A DNA stretch of 9,230 nt, taken from the NCBI GenBank assembly GCA_030040395.1, contig JASHTU010000367.1, positions 1 through 9,230 of the forward strand, written 5' to 3'. This DNA is from Acidobacteriaceae bacterium. GTDB taxonomy: Bacteria; Acidobacteriota; Terriglobia; Terriglobales; Acidobacteriaceae. The position numbers and the translations under genes were made by a program. Positions 1 to 5,707 of the stretch are shown here, piece after piece (within the stretch, counting starts at the first letter, position 1; every line of letters starts with the position of its first letter). A model generated the notes under the pieces. It ran no database searches and had not been told where the DNA came from. It saw nothing but the letters and a program-made list of their open reading frames with translations.

Positions 1-663
1 GCGGTGAGCGCCCAGGAAGAACAGGCGCGCCTGTTGCCGGTTCTTGAGGGAATTGTGAAAGCGCGACCCCACGCCGTAGTTTCAGTGGACACATACAAGG
101 TGGAAACCGCGCGCGCCGCGCTGGCCGCGGGCGCGGATATCGTAAACGACGTGACCGGCTTTACCTGGGACCCGACGCTGGCGAAGGTCTGCGCGGAGTT
201 CAAAGCGGGCGTGGTGCTGTCGCACACGCGCGGCCTACCCGAGGAGTGGCGCACACAGCCGCGGCTGGCCGCGACGGCGCTCGTTGCCCTGGTGCGCAAC
301 GGCCTTGCCTCCAGCCTGGCGTTAGCGGTCACCGCCGGCCTCCCACGCGAAGCTGTGGTCCTCGATCCCGGCTACGGATTCGGCAAACGATTCGGTGAGA
401 ACTACGCGCTGCTCGCGCACCAAGCCGAGTTGCTCGCGTTGGGCCGGCCGTTGCTCGCCGGCCTCAGCCGGAAATCCTTCCTGGGCCACACCCTGGCGCC
501 GCTGTTCGACGGCGCCGACGCGCCTCCCGCCGCACGCAAGCATGCGGGCCTGGCCGCGCTCACCGCGGCCATCCTTTATGGCGCTTCCATCGTGCGTGTC
601 CACGAGGTGCGCCCAGCCATCGAAGCGGCGTGCATCGCCGACGCCATTCGCATGGCGTCGTAA
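1..663 (+). CDS. folP: Dihydropteroate synthase, 3' part (5' end outside window)
   Basis: This enzyme joins 6-hydroxymethyl-7,8-dihydropterin pyrophosphate to p-aminobenzoate to make dihydropteroate in cytoplasmic folate synthesis, and is the target of sulfonamides. The frame is open from base 1, so the N-terminal strand with the usual NVTPDSF motif is missing. About 220 of the typical 270-290 residues are present. Counting from the GTG codon at base 4, the TIM-barrel signatures appear in order: SVDTYK (Asp29), NDVTG (Asn48), LDPGYGFGK (Asp121), GLSRKSFLG (Lys157) and VRVHEV (Arg198, His200). These match the pterin- and phosphate-binding residues of the family, so the enzyme is probably active. 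The GTG at base 4 falls inside the protein, just before a conserved SAQEE-type segment, and is not the real start. The gene ends 128 bases before rel on the same strand. Family assignment is firm; upstream context cannot be seen. Confidence 0.93.
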   Translation, partial: AVSAQEEQARLLPVLEGIVKARPHAVVSVDTYKVETARAALAAGADIVNDVTGFTWDPTLAKVCAEFKAGVVLSHTRGLPEEWRTQPRLAATALVALVRNGLASSLALAVTAGLPREAVVLDPGYGFGKRFGENYALLAHQAELLALGRPLLAGLSRKSFLGHTLAPLFDGADAPPAARKHAGLAALTAAILYGASIVRVHEVRPAIEAACIADAIRMAS

Positions 664-791
664 AGATTCGCGCCGCGCCGCGGAGGGAAACGCAGGATTT
701 CGGACGCGTTTTTCACAGCTTGAGCGAATGCCATGAGTTGCGCGACCCAACGCTTTCATACCCCGCGCGTATGAGAAGCCTATAATAAATT
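664..791. other. folP-rel intergenic spacer
   Basis: This 128-base gap shows no credible gene and no clear hairpin followed by T residues, so no intrinsic terminator for folP is visible. Its right end carries the rel -10 element described separately. Confidence 0.5.
781..786 (+). promoter_or_regulatory. Putative -10 box of rel (TATAAT), leaderless arrangement
   Basis: TATAAT is a perfect sigma-70-type -10 hexamer and ends five bases before the rel ATG at 792. A start site about seven bases after the hexamer would fall on or next to the A of the ATG. No good -35 is seen at 16-18 bases (about 757-763 reads CATACCC), and no Shine-Dalgarno sequence lies at normal spacing. The only purine run, GAGAAG at 773-778, is too far away and would itself be outside such a transcript. 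Leaderless initiation is inferred from spacing alone. Confidence 0.5.
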
Positions 792-3101
792 ATGGCGACT
801 GTCCGGCAGACCATACCGGCAGAGGGCGCAACAACAGCGTCCTCCGCGGTGGAGGCGGCCCACCCTCCGCCGCCCGCGCCGAAGCGCGCTGTCGACGAGC
901 GCCTGATCGGTGAGCGTTTTGAAGCGCTGCTGGACCGGATCAAAGCCAATCGCCCTCACGAAGAACTCTCCCTCATCCGCAAAGCGTGGGATTTTTGCGT
1001 GCAGCACCATCGGGGCCAGACGCGCGCCTCCGGCGAGCCGTACATTGTCCATCCTCTCGAGGTCGCCGAAGTCTTGGCGGAGATGAAGCTCGACGCCAGC
1101 GCCATCGCTGCCGGCCTGCTCCACGACGCCGTCGAAGATACGCCCGCCACGAACGAAGAGATTGCCGCCGGCTTTGGCGACCAGGTGGCGCACATTGTGG
1201 ATGGCGTCACCAAAATTGACAAGATTCAGTTCGCCAACCGCGAAGACCGCCAGGCCGAAAATGTGCGCAAGATGCTGCTGGCCATGGTTTCCGACGTGCG
1301 CGTAGTGCTCATAAAGCTGGCCGACCGGTTGCACAACATGCGCACCCTGGAGCACCTCAAGCCCGACCGCCAGGAAGCCATTGCCCGCGAGACTCTGGAA
1401 ATCTACGCCCCTCTGGCGCACCGGCTGGGCATGGGCAAGGTGCGCGGCGAGCTGGAGGACCTGGCCTTCCGCTACACCGATCCGGTGAGCTTCGAGCGCG
1501 TGGCGGCGGCCGTGGAGGCGCGACGCGCGGAAGGCGAGCAGTTCCTGCGCAGCGTTGAGGACACGCTGGTTGAACAGCTCCGTGAAAACGCCATCCAGGC
1601 CCACGTGGAATGGCGCATCAAGCGGCTTTACTCGATTTACCAGAAGATCGAGCGCGCCAAGATCTCTTTCGAGCAGGTGTACGACCTGCTGGCAGTGCGC
1701 GTGATCACCCAGGACGTAGCCTCCTGCTACGCCGTCTTCGGGCTCATTCACACGCTATGGCGCCCGGTGCCGGGTCGCATCAAGGACTTCATCGCCATGC
1801 CGCGGGCCAACCGTTATCAATCGCTGCACACCACGGTGATGAGCGCCGGCGGCCACCAGTTCGAAGTGCAGATCCGCACCGAGGAGATGCACCGCATTGC
1901 CGAGGAGGGTATTGCGGCGCACTGGAAGTACAAAGCCGGCGAAAGCGTGGTGACGGCGCGCGACGAGGAGCGGCTGAACTGGATCCGCCAGCTGGTCGAG
2001 TGGCAAAAGGAGATGACGGATCCCAACGAGTTTCTCTCTAGCCTAAAGATGGACCTCTACCCCGACGAAGTGTACACCTTCACGCCCAAAGGAAAAGTGG
2101 TCGTGGTTCCGGCCGGGGCCACGCCGGTGGATTTTGCTTACACCATCCACACCGAGGTAGGCCACACCTGTGTTGGCGCCAAAATTAACGGCCGCATGGC
2201 GCCCCTACGCACCAAGCTGCGCACCGGCGACATTGTCGAAATCATCACCCAGAAGGATCATCACCCCAGCCGCGACTGGCTTACGTTTGTCAAGAGCCCC
2301 CGCGCGCGCAACAAGATCAAGCACTGGCTCAATGAGGACCAGCGCCGCCGCGCGGTCGATATCGGACGCAAGCTGCTGGAGCGGGAGGCGCGGCGCTTCA
2401 AGGTGCCCATGAGCCAGATCGACGACCAGGATCTGGGCCGGGTCGCCGGCGAATACGGGGTGGCCACAGCCGCCGATTTGCTGGCCACGCTCGGTCAAGG
2501 CAAGCACACCGCGCACCAGATTCTGAACAAGCTGGCGCCGAGCTACGCCAGTCAGGATGAGGCGGAGGCCGAAAGCAAACCCGGCGAGGCCACGCCGATG
2601 AGCGACGCGGTGCGCAAGCTGCACCTCACCGGTTCCGACTCCCTCCAGGTGGAGGGTCAGAATGACTTGCTCGTCTACCGCGCGCGATGTTGCAACCCCA
2701 TCCGCGGCGAAGAAATCGTGGGCTACGTCACCCGTGGGAAAGGGGTGGCCGTCCATGCCCGCAGTTGCCCGAACGTGCAGAATCTGCTCTATGAGGCCGA
2801 CCGCCGCATCGCCGTCGAATGGGGGCAGGTGGGCGAGGAGGACGGGAGCCGGGCGCAGCGCTACCCGGTCAAGATCACCGTTTATTGCGACGACCGCGCC
2901 GGCATGCTGAAGGAGCTCACCGCCGTCATCTCCGATGAAAACACCAACATCCGCGGCGTGGAGATGCAACACGACGAGGACGGTGAAGCCGTCATCGAGT
3001 TTGTCATCGAGGCCAAAGACGTGCGCCACCTCAACCGCATGGTCCTGGGTCTGCGCCGCGTCGAAGGCGTTCGCACCGTGCAGAGAAGCCAGCATCAGTA
3101 G
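792..3101 (+). CDS. rel: Bifunctional (p)ppGpp synthetase/hydrolase (RelA/SpoT family, long Rel)
   Basis: This cytoplasmic stringent-response enzyme makes (p)ppGpp from ATP and GDP/GTP and also hydrolyses it. It is 769 residues, normal for the family. Domains in order: HD hydrolase at about 65-215, with metal ligands His87 (IVHP), His111-Asp112 and Asp178 (LADRLHNMR) plus the Glu115-Asp116 pair; synthetase at about 270-385, with Asp298, Glu358 in FEVQIRT and AMPRANRYQSLHT; TGS at 424-487; a Cys-containing zinc-finger-like region with Cys633-Cys634 and Cys659; and ACT at 692-766. The RIKD sequence at 329-332 fits the RxKD signature of bifunctional Rel rather than the ExDD of monofunctional RelA. 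Both activities therefore look intact. The first 35 residues are a low-complexity, Ala/Pro-rich tail. The ATG at 792 is the start that fits the adjacent TATAAT box. It appears to be transcribed alone. Confidence 0.96.
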   Translation: MATVRQTIPAEGATTASSAVEAAHPPPPAPKRAVDERLIGERFEALLDRIKANRPHEELSLIRKAWDFCVQHHRGQTRASGEPYIVHPLEVAEVLAEMKLDASAIAAGLLHDAVEDTPATNEEIAAGFGDQVAHIVDGVTKIDKIQFANREDRQAENVRKMLLAMVSDVRVVLIKLADRLHNMRTLEHLKPDRQEAIARETLEIYAPLAHRLGMGKVRGELEDLAFRYTDPVSFERVAAAVEARRAEGEQFLRSVEDTLVEQLRENAIQAHVEWRIKRLYSIYQKIERAKISFEQVYDLLAVRVITQDVASCYAVFGLIHTLWRPVPGRIKDFIAMPRANRYQSLHTTVMSAGGHQFEVQIRTEEMHRIAEEGIAAHWKYKAGESVVTARDEERLNWIRQLVEWQKEMTDPNEFLSSLKMDLYPDEVYTFTPKGKVVVVPAGATPVDFAYTIHTEVGHTCVGAKINGRMAPLRTKLRTGDIVEIITQKDHHPSRDWLTFVKSPRARNKIKHWLNEDQRRRAVDIGRKLLEREARRFKVPMSQIDDQDLGRVAGEYGVATAADLLATLGQGKHTAHQILNKLAPSYASQDEAEAESKPGEATPMSDAVRKLHLTGSDSLQVEGQNDLLVYRARCCNPIRGEEIVGYVTRGKGVAVHARSCPNVQNLLYEADRRIAVEWGQVGEEDGSRAQRYPVKITVYCDDRAGMLKELTAVISDENTNIRGVEMQHDEDGEAVIEFVIEAKDVRHLNRMVLGLRRVEGVRTVQRSQHQ

Positions 3102-3281
3102 CGCGGGCCGCAGATTCAGGACTTTCGCGGTTTCGAGGCCCCGTCCGGAGCATGCGATTTTCCGCTTCGAGTGTACTCGAAACACCAGGGCGAGTTTTTT
3201 CCCGATGGGTGGCCCGCGCCCAGCTTGCGGAGGAGGAAAGTTGCAGAGGGTCGATTTCAGCAGCGCCGGCAAGGTCAAAGC
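3102..3281. other. Convergent spacer between rel and the tRNA gene
   Basis: This 180-base spacer separates rel (plus) from the tRNA gene (minus). It holds one 16-base dyad (3166-3181) and a T6 run at 3195-3200, but no hairpin directly followed by T residues on either strand. A GGAGGAGG-type purine run at 3230-3239 precedes a TTG codon that opens only a 20-codon frame into the tRNA; I do not call it a gene. Confidence 0.5.
3166..3181. repeat. Short inverted repeat, TTCGAGT-GT-ACTCGAA
   Basis: Two perfect 7-base arms are separated by two bases. It could act as a weak gene-end hairpin between the convergent rel and tRNA transcripts, since a T6 run begins 14 bases downstream on the plus strand. 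It could also be a protein-binding dyad. Neither role is shown by the sequence. Confidence 0.4.
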
Positions 3282-3357
3282 TGGAGCCGACGGTCAGACT
3301 TGAACTGACGACCTGCTGATTACGAATCAGCTGCTCTACCAGCTGAGCTACGTCGGC
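3282..3357 (-). tRNA. tRNA-Thr, anticodon CGT
   Basis: Read on the minus strand, this 76-base gene folds into a full cloverleaf: 7-bp acceptor GCCGACG/CGTCGGC, D arm GCTC/GAGC, anticodon arm GCTGA/TCAGC with loop TTCGTAA, five-base variable loop AGGTC, and T arm GTCAG/CTGAC with loop TTCAAGT. The anticodon CGT reads the ACG threonine codon. The discriminator base is T, and the CCA end is encoded in the DNA (3282-3284). No mismatch is seen in any stem. Confidence 0.97.
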
Positions 3358-3367
3358 TTGCTCCTCG

Positions 3368-3396
3368 ATTGTATCGTTGCGGCGGTGGAAGGTAAA
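3368..3396 (-). promoter_or_regulatory. Putative promoter of the tRNA-Thr gene
   Basis: On the minus strand, TTTACC (3391-3396) and TACAAT (3368-3373) are separated by 17 bases. The -10 differs from TATAAT at one position and the -35 matches TTGACA at four of six. A start site would fall a few bases before the mature tRNA 5' end at 3357, leaving a very short 5' leader. Confidence 0.55.
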
Positions 3397-3561
3397 GTTA
3401 AGCGATGGAGCATTTTTCCTAACGGTGTATCGCAATCCGACGGTGCTGAGTTGGCGCGAGACCAAACCGGGTCTCCACGGACAGGCCTTCGCCCTTGGGG
3501 TGGGGCGAGCGACAACGTTCAGGATGTTGGCGAGTCTACGGAATTAGGGAAAAAAGCCTTA

Positions 3562-3585
3562 GGCGCTGCGCACCGCTGCAGCGCC
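3562..3585 (+). promoter_or_regulatory. 8-bp stem hairpin before the small membrane protein gene
   Basis: The arms GGCGCTGC and GCAGCGCC pair perfectly around an eight-base loop. The hairpin ends 15 bases before the AGGTGA ribosome binding site at 3601-3606. It is not followed by T residues, so a terminator is unlikely. An effect on mRNA stability or translation is possible but only inferred. Confidence 0.35.
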
Positions 3586-3609
3586 CATCCAAGCCGGTGC
3601 AGGTGATCC

Positions 3610-3855
3610 ATGAGCATCATGACACAGACCGTTCAGCTTGCCTTCCGGATTGCCCTCGTCTGGGCCGGTGGATTCGTGTTGGCAGTCGCGGTTCGCGCAA
3701 TTCTGCCCGACAAGATCGGGTTCAACCTGGGTTCCGAAGGCACGCTTTTTCTGCCCTATAGCCGCATCGGCTTCTGGACCTGCCTGCTGGCGGCCCTCAC
3801 CGTGACCGCCATGGTGGTTGTCCACTCCATGCTCGTGGACTTCGGCCTCCGATAG
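3610..3855 (+). CDS. Small two-helix membrane protein, unknown function
   Basis: This is an 81-residue protein I do not recognise. It has two hydrophobic segments, at about residues 9-32 (before ILPDKIG) and 53-76 (IGFWTCLLAALTVTAMVVV), joined by a short polar loop. It is therefore probably a bitopic hairpin in the cytoplasmic membrane, with no signal peptidase site. AGGTGA at 3601-3606 is three bases before the ATG at 3610 and twelve before a second in-frame ATG at 3619 (Met4); either may be used. The next gene begins 27 bases after the stop, so the two are probably cotranscribed. Codon use matches the GC-rich neighbours, which supports a real gene. No catalytic motif is visible. Confidence 0.72.
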   Translation: MSIMTQTVQLAFRIALVWAGGFVLAVAVRAILPDKIGFNLGSEGTLFLPYSRIGFWTCLLAALTVTAMVVVHSMLVDFGLR

Positions 3856-3882
3856 TTCGGCTGCGGAGGATTCGAGCGCGCT

Positions 3883-4557
3883 ATGAGTAACGACCCGGCA
3901 GAGGATTGGCGAAGGCTTACGGGCCTTTATCGCGCGATGAGCGACCTCGAGCTGCATGAGCTGGCGGCGGACTTCGCCAACCTTACCGGAATGGCGCAGC
4001 AGGTTCTACGCGACGAGTTCCGCAGGCGCGGCCTGAACCTGCCGCTGGCCCAGGGTGAAGCGCTGATGAACGGCGTTCCTCTACCGCGTCCGCGGCCTTT
4101 CGCCATGCCCGCCGATGCGAGCGTTGCGGGCGCCGGCCGCGATCTTCCCGTGGAGTACACCTGGAAGACGCTCCTCTGCGACTGCGACGAGCCCGAGCAG
4201 GCGTGGCAGATTTGCGAAGTCCTCCGCCAAGCTGGCATCGAAAGCTGGATCGAGGGCCCAGGCTGCTATTCCCTCCACGCCGAATTGGATCTCACGAATC
4301 CACGCGTGCTCGTGGCCGCCGATCAGCTCGATGAAGCGCGCACCATCGCCGCCCGGCCCATTTCTCCGGAGATTGCCGAGCTCTCAAAGATGAAGCTACC
4401 CGATTTCGAGCCGCCCCCGTGCCCGCGCTGCGGCGCGCAGGACCCGCTCCTTGAAGCGGTCCATTCCTTTAATGTGTGGAAATGTGAGGTTTGCGGCCAG
4501 CAGTGGAGCGATGGGGGGAACGGATCGAGCGATCTGGCCCGCCTAGAGCATTTCTAA
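3883..4557 (+). CDS. DUF2007-like and zinc-ribbon protein, C-terminus altered by IS insertion
   Basis: This 224-residue soluble protein has three recognisable parts. Residues 1-55 are an acidic, helical segment (DWRRLTGLYRAMSDLELHELA). Residues 95-158 resemble the DUF2007 (putative signal-transducing) fold, with the pattern of an aliased ferredoxin-like domain: LLCDCDEPEQAWQICEVLRQAGIESWIEG, then RVLVAADQLDEARTI (quoted here as separate motifs). Residues 180-204 form a zinc ribbon, with Cys180-x2-Cys183 and Cys201-x2-Cys204. The biochemical role is unknown. GGAGGA at 3865-3870 precedes the ATG with a longish 12-base gap. The gene follows the small membrane protein by 27 bases. The last three codons (Glu-His-Phe) and the TAA lie inside the left end of an IS630 element. 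Before insertion the protein ended Ala-Asp-Gly with TAA at 5578-5580, so it is near full length and probably still functional. Confidence 0.8.
   Translation: MSNDPAEDWRRLTGLYRAMSDLELHELAADFANLTGMAQQVLRDEFRRRGLNLPLAQGEALMNGVPLPRPRPFAMPADASVAGAGRDLPVEYTWKTLLCDCDEPEQAWQICEVLRQAGIESWIEGPGCYSLHAELDLTNPRVLVAADQLDEARTIAARPISPEIAELSKMKLPDFEPPPCPRCGAQDPLLEAVHSFNVWKCEVCGQQWSDGGNGSSDLARLEHF
4544..4545. repeat. Left TA target duplication of the IS630 element
   Basis: The TA at the left junction is preceded by C. With the TA plus G at the right junction, it rebuilds a CTAG target, the preferred insertion site reported for IS630. Confidence 0.8.
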
Positions 4558-4571
4558 TTTAAGTATAGACA
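4546..4571 (+). repeat. Left terminal inverted repeat of the IS630 element
   Basis: It begins GAGC and contains TTTAAGT and, at its inner end, GACA. Aligned with the reverse complement of 5541-5566, 20 of 26 positions match. It carries the TAA stop (4555-4557) of the interrupted host gene. Confidence 0.85.
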
Positions 4572-4613
4572 GTTTTGTGAAATAATATTTCCGCCGGCGG
4601 AGGAGCGGCGGGG

Positions 4614-5060
4614 ATGCAGTCCTATTCACAAGATTTGCGGGATCGTGTGCTTTGGGCGTTGCAGCGTGGAGAAAAACCGACACACATTGCTCGACGGCTG
4701 GAGATCAGTCGGGGCTGGGTGCACCAGGTGCGCGATCGGGTCCAGGAGACGGGCGAGCGCAGCAGCTTTCAGATCGGGGGCCATCGTCGCTCTCGCATAG
4801 CCGGCCTGGAGTCGGAGGTGCGCTCCTGGATCAAAGCCGAGCCCGGTCTGGCCTTGGCGGAAATATGCGACCGTCTGGCCGAACGAGGAGTTCCGATCAA
4901 GGTCGGGGCTCTGTGGCATCAACTGAACAAATGGAATCTAACCTTCAAAAAAAACCCTGCACGCCAGCGAGCAAGACCGGCCGGACGTGCAGCTGGCGCG
5001 CAAGGCATGGCTGGAAGCGCTGCCCACAATGGACGTAGAAAGGCTCGTATTCATCGATGA
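4614..5060 (+). CDS. IS630 transposase, upstream frame (DNA-binding part)
   Basis: This frame encodes the N-terminal, end-binding half of the transposase. Residues 5-45 (SQDLRDRVLWALQRGEKP onward) form a first helix-turn-helix, and residues 60-110 a second, winged one, as usual in IS630 and Tc1 proteins. A good Shine-Dalgarno sequence, GGAGGAG at 4599-4605, lies eight bases before the ATG. True homology ends at LTFKK, residues 109-113. Beyond that, this frame reads an Arg/Ala-rich tail of 35 residues that looks like out-of-frame translation. The family continuation (KKTLHASEQDRPD) is found in the +1 frame. If the frames join at the A8 run (4947-4954), the product is about 312 residues, normal for the family. 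Confidence 0.85.
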   Translation: MQSYSQDLRDRVLWALQRGEKPTHIARRLEISRGWVHQVRDRVQETGERSSFQIGGHRRSRIAGLESEVRSWIKAEPGLALAEICDRLAERGVPIKVGALWHQLNKWNLTFKKNPARQRARPAGRAAGAQGMAGSAAHNGRRKARIHR

Positions 5061-5553
5061 AACATGGACTTCCACTAATATGACCCGTGCCTACGGCCGA
5101 TCTTCGCGGGGCAGCCGATGTATCGGCTCGGCGCCCTATGGTCATTGGCAGACAACCACCTTCGTGGGCGCCCTGCGGCATCAGAAGATCTCCGCGCCGA
5201 TGGTCATCGAAGGACCGATGGACGGAGACGTTTTTGTGGAGTACGTGCGCTCGGTCTTGTGCCCCACACTCACGCCGGGAGACATCGTCATTCTCGACAA
5301 TCTTGGCAGTCATAAAGTAGACGGAGTCGAACAGGCCATCCTCGCCACCGGGGCCACCATCCTCTATCTGCCACCCTACTCTCCCGATCTGAATCCCATC
5401 GAAAAGCTCTTCTCCAAGCTCAAGGCCCTGCTCCGCAAAGCCGCCAGACGGAGCGTCGACGCCCTCTGGCAGGAAATCGGAGAACTGCTCGACTCCATCT
5501 CTTCACAGGAGTGCTCGAACTATTTCCTCTCCTGTGGTTATGTCAACACTTAA
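4942..5553 (+). CDS. IS630 transposase, downstream frame (DD34E catalytic domain)
   Basis: This frame is open from 4942, just after a TAA, and carries the catalytic core. There is a possible GTG start at 4987 but no ribosome binding site, so it is most likely made by frame change from the upstream frame. Counting from 4987, the acidic triad is Asp24 (VFIDET), Asp104 (VILDNLGSHK) and Glu139 (YSPDLNPIEK). There are 34 residues between the second Asp and Glu, the DD34E spacing of IS630. The region before the triad reads LHASEQDRPDVQLARKAW, the usual linker. All catalytic residues are intact. The stop codon lies inside the right inverted repeat. It needs a +1 shift relative to the upstream frame, equivalent to reading seven A residues instead of eight. 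Confidence 0.87.
   Translation, partial: PSKKTLHASEQDRPDVQLARKAWLEALPTMDVERLVFIDETWTSTNMTRAYGRSSRGSRCIGSAPYGHWQTTTFVGALRHQKISAPMVIEGPMDGDVFVEYVRSVLCPTLTPGDIVILDNLGSHKVDGVEQAILATGATILYLPPYSPDLNPIEKLFSKLKALLRKAARRSVDALWQEIGELLDSISSQECSNYFLSCGYVNT
4947..4954 (+). other. A8 slippery run joining the two transposase frames
   Basis: Eight A residues occur exactly where family homology leaves the upstream frame and enters the +1 frame. With seven A residues the sequence reads TFKKTLHASE without a break. Either RNA polymerase slippage or ribosomal shifting restores the enzyme, or the eighth A is an inactivating mutation. Confidence 0.6.
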
Positions 5554-5566
5554 ACCAAAAACGCTC
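5541..5566 (-). repeat. Right terminal inverted repeat of the IS630 element
   Basis: Read inward from 5566 it begins GAGCG and contains TTTAAGT and GACA, in register with the left repeat (20 of 26 matches). It overlaps the transposase stop codon at 5551-5553. Confidence 0.85.
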
Positions 5567-5568
5567 TA
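5567..5568. repeat. Right TA target duplication of the IS630 element
   Basis: This TA is followed by GCCGACGGATAA. It joins in frame to the zinc-ribbon gene when the element is removed, giving Leu-Ala-Asp-Gly-stop. Confidence 0.8.
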
Positions 5569-5580
5569 GCCGACGGATAA
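5569..5580 (+). pseudogene. Displaced 3' end of the zinc-ribbon gene
   Basis: These 12 bases (GCC GAC GGA TAA) are the original last three codons and stop of the gene at 3883. They are now separated from it by the IS. They are no longer translated as part of that protein because the left inverted repeat supplies an earlier stop. Confidence 0.7.
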
Positions 5581-5584
5581 GCTC

Positions 5585-5672
5585 GGCAAAGACGGAAAGA
5601 GCCGCCCGGCAACAGGGCAGCTCTTTCCCAGGGAGAATAGTTCCAACGGAGGCAAAACCGCCGAAACTTTCT
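5585..5672 (-). ncRNA. Candidate small RNA between the IS and the DUF6599-like gene
   Basis: A minus-strand promoter at 5679-5707 would start transcription near 5672. The predicted RNA of about 88 bases would contain two hairpins. The first (5639-5668) has AGTTTC/GGAACT arms, one pair being G-U, around a CGG-type inner stem with a T-rich loop. The second is the strong hairpin at 5594-5628, followed by GTCTTT. No start codon with ribosome binding site and no open frame of note follows. I recognise no known RNA family. This is inferred from promoter and structure only. Confidence 0.35.
5594..5628. terminator. Strong gene-end hairpin, possibly bidirectional terminator
   Basis: The arms GGAAAGAGC (5594-5602) and GCTCTTTCC (5620-5628) pair perfectly. 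An inner GCCC/GGGC stem follows one C-A mismatch, and a seven-base loop closes it. It begins 14 bases after the original stop of the zinc-ribbon gene, so it was probably that operon's terminator before the IS pushed it about 1 kb away. There is no true T tract on the plus side (CAGGGAG follows). On the minus side GTCTTTGC follows, a weak one. It also ends the candidate minus-strand small RNA. Confidence 0.55.
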
Positions 5673-5678
5673 GGCTGC

Positions 5679-5707
5679 ATGTTAGGTGCGGTGGCAGGCA
5701 GTGTCAA
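5679..5707 (-). promoter_or_regulatory. Consensus-like sigma-70 promoter, minus strand
   Basis: TTGACA (5702-5707) is a perfect -35, followed by exactly 17 bases and TAACAT (5679-5684), a four-of-six match to TATAAT. It points left, away from the DUF6599-like gene, and faces only the hairpin pair and the IS. Confidence 0.5.

Larger units (their letters stand above)
3358..3609. other. Structured non-coding stretch upstream of the small membrane protein
   Basis: No credible gene lies in these 252 bases; the open frames here have no homology-like features and cross RNA structure. The left end holds the tRNA promoter. The rest contains three inverted repeats: GAGACC/GGTCTC (3458-3475, six-base loop), TCGCCC/GGGCGA (3489-3508, eight-base loop) and GGCGCTGC/GCAGCGCC (3562-3585, eight-base loop). 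The last lies just upstream of the ribosome binding site of the next gene. I see no convincing plus-strand promoter. The stretch may be a structured mRNA leader; I recognise no riboswitch or known RNA family. Confidence 0.45.
4546..5566 (+). mobile_element. Complete IS630-family insertion sequence
   Basis: This 1021-base element is bounded by imperfect terminal inverted repeats of about 26 bases and a TA duplication, typical of the IS630/Tc1/mariner superfamily. It encodes a DD34E transposase in two overlapping frames (4614-5060 and 4942-5553). It interrupts the last codons of the zinc-ribbon gene. Removing the element and one TA restores a continuous reading frame and a CTAG site, so the ends are well defined. 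No passenger gene is present. Whether it can still transpose depends on how the frame change at the A8 run is handled. Confidence 0.92.

Noticed and set aside
2205..3278. Long minus-strand open frame (357 codons) inside rel
   Set aside because: It is the antisense shadow of a well-conserved rel gene, caused by high GC codon bias. The same applies to 780-1751.
3031..3465. Minus-strand open frame of 144 codons across the tRNA gene
   Set aside because: Its AQLVEQLIRNQQVVSSSL stretch is the well-known false translation of a tRNA gene, and its end overlaps rel antisense.
3458..3585. Hairpin cluster as SRP RNA, 6S RNA or a known riboswitch
   Set aside because: None of the conserved core sequences of these RNAs could be found.
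4652..5038. Plus-strand 128-codon frame inside the IS
   Set aside because: It is the third frame of the transposase DNA-binding region. The adjacent frame carries the helix-turn-helix motifs and the ribosome binding site.
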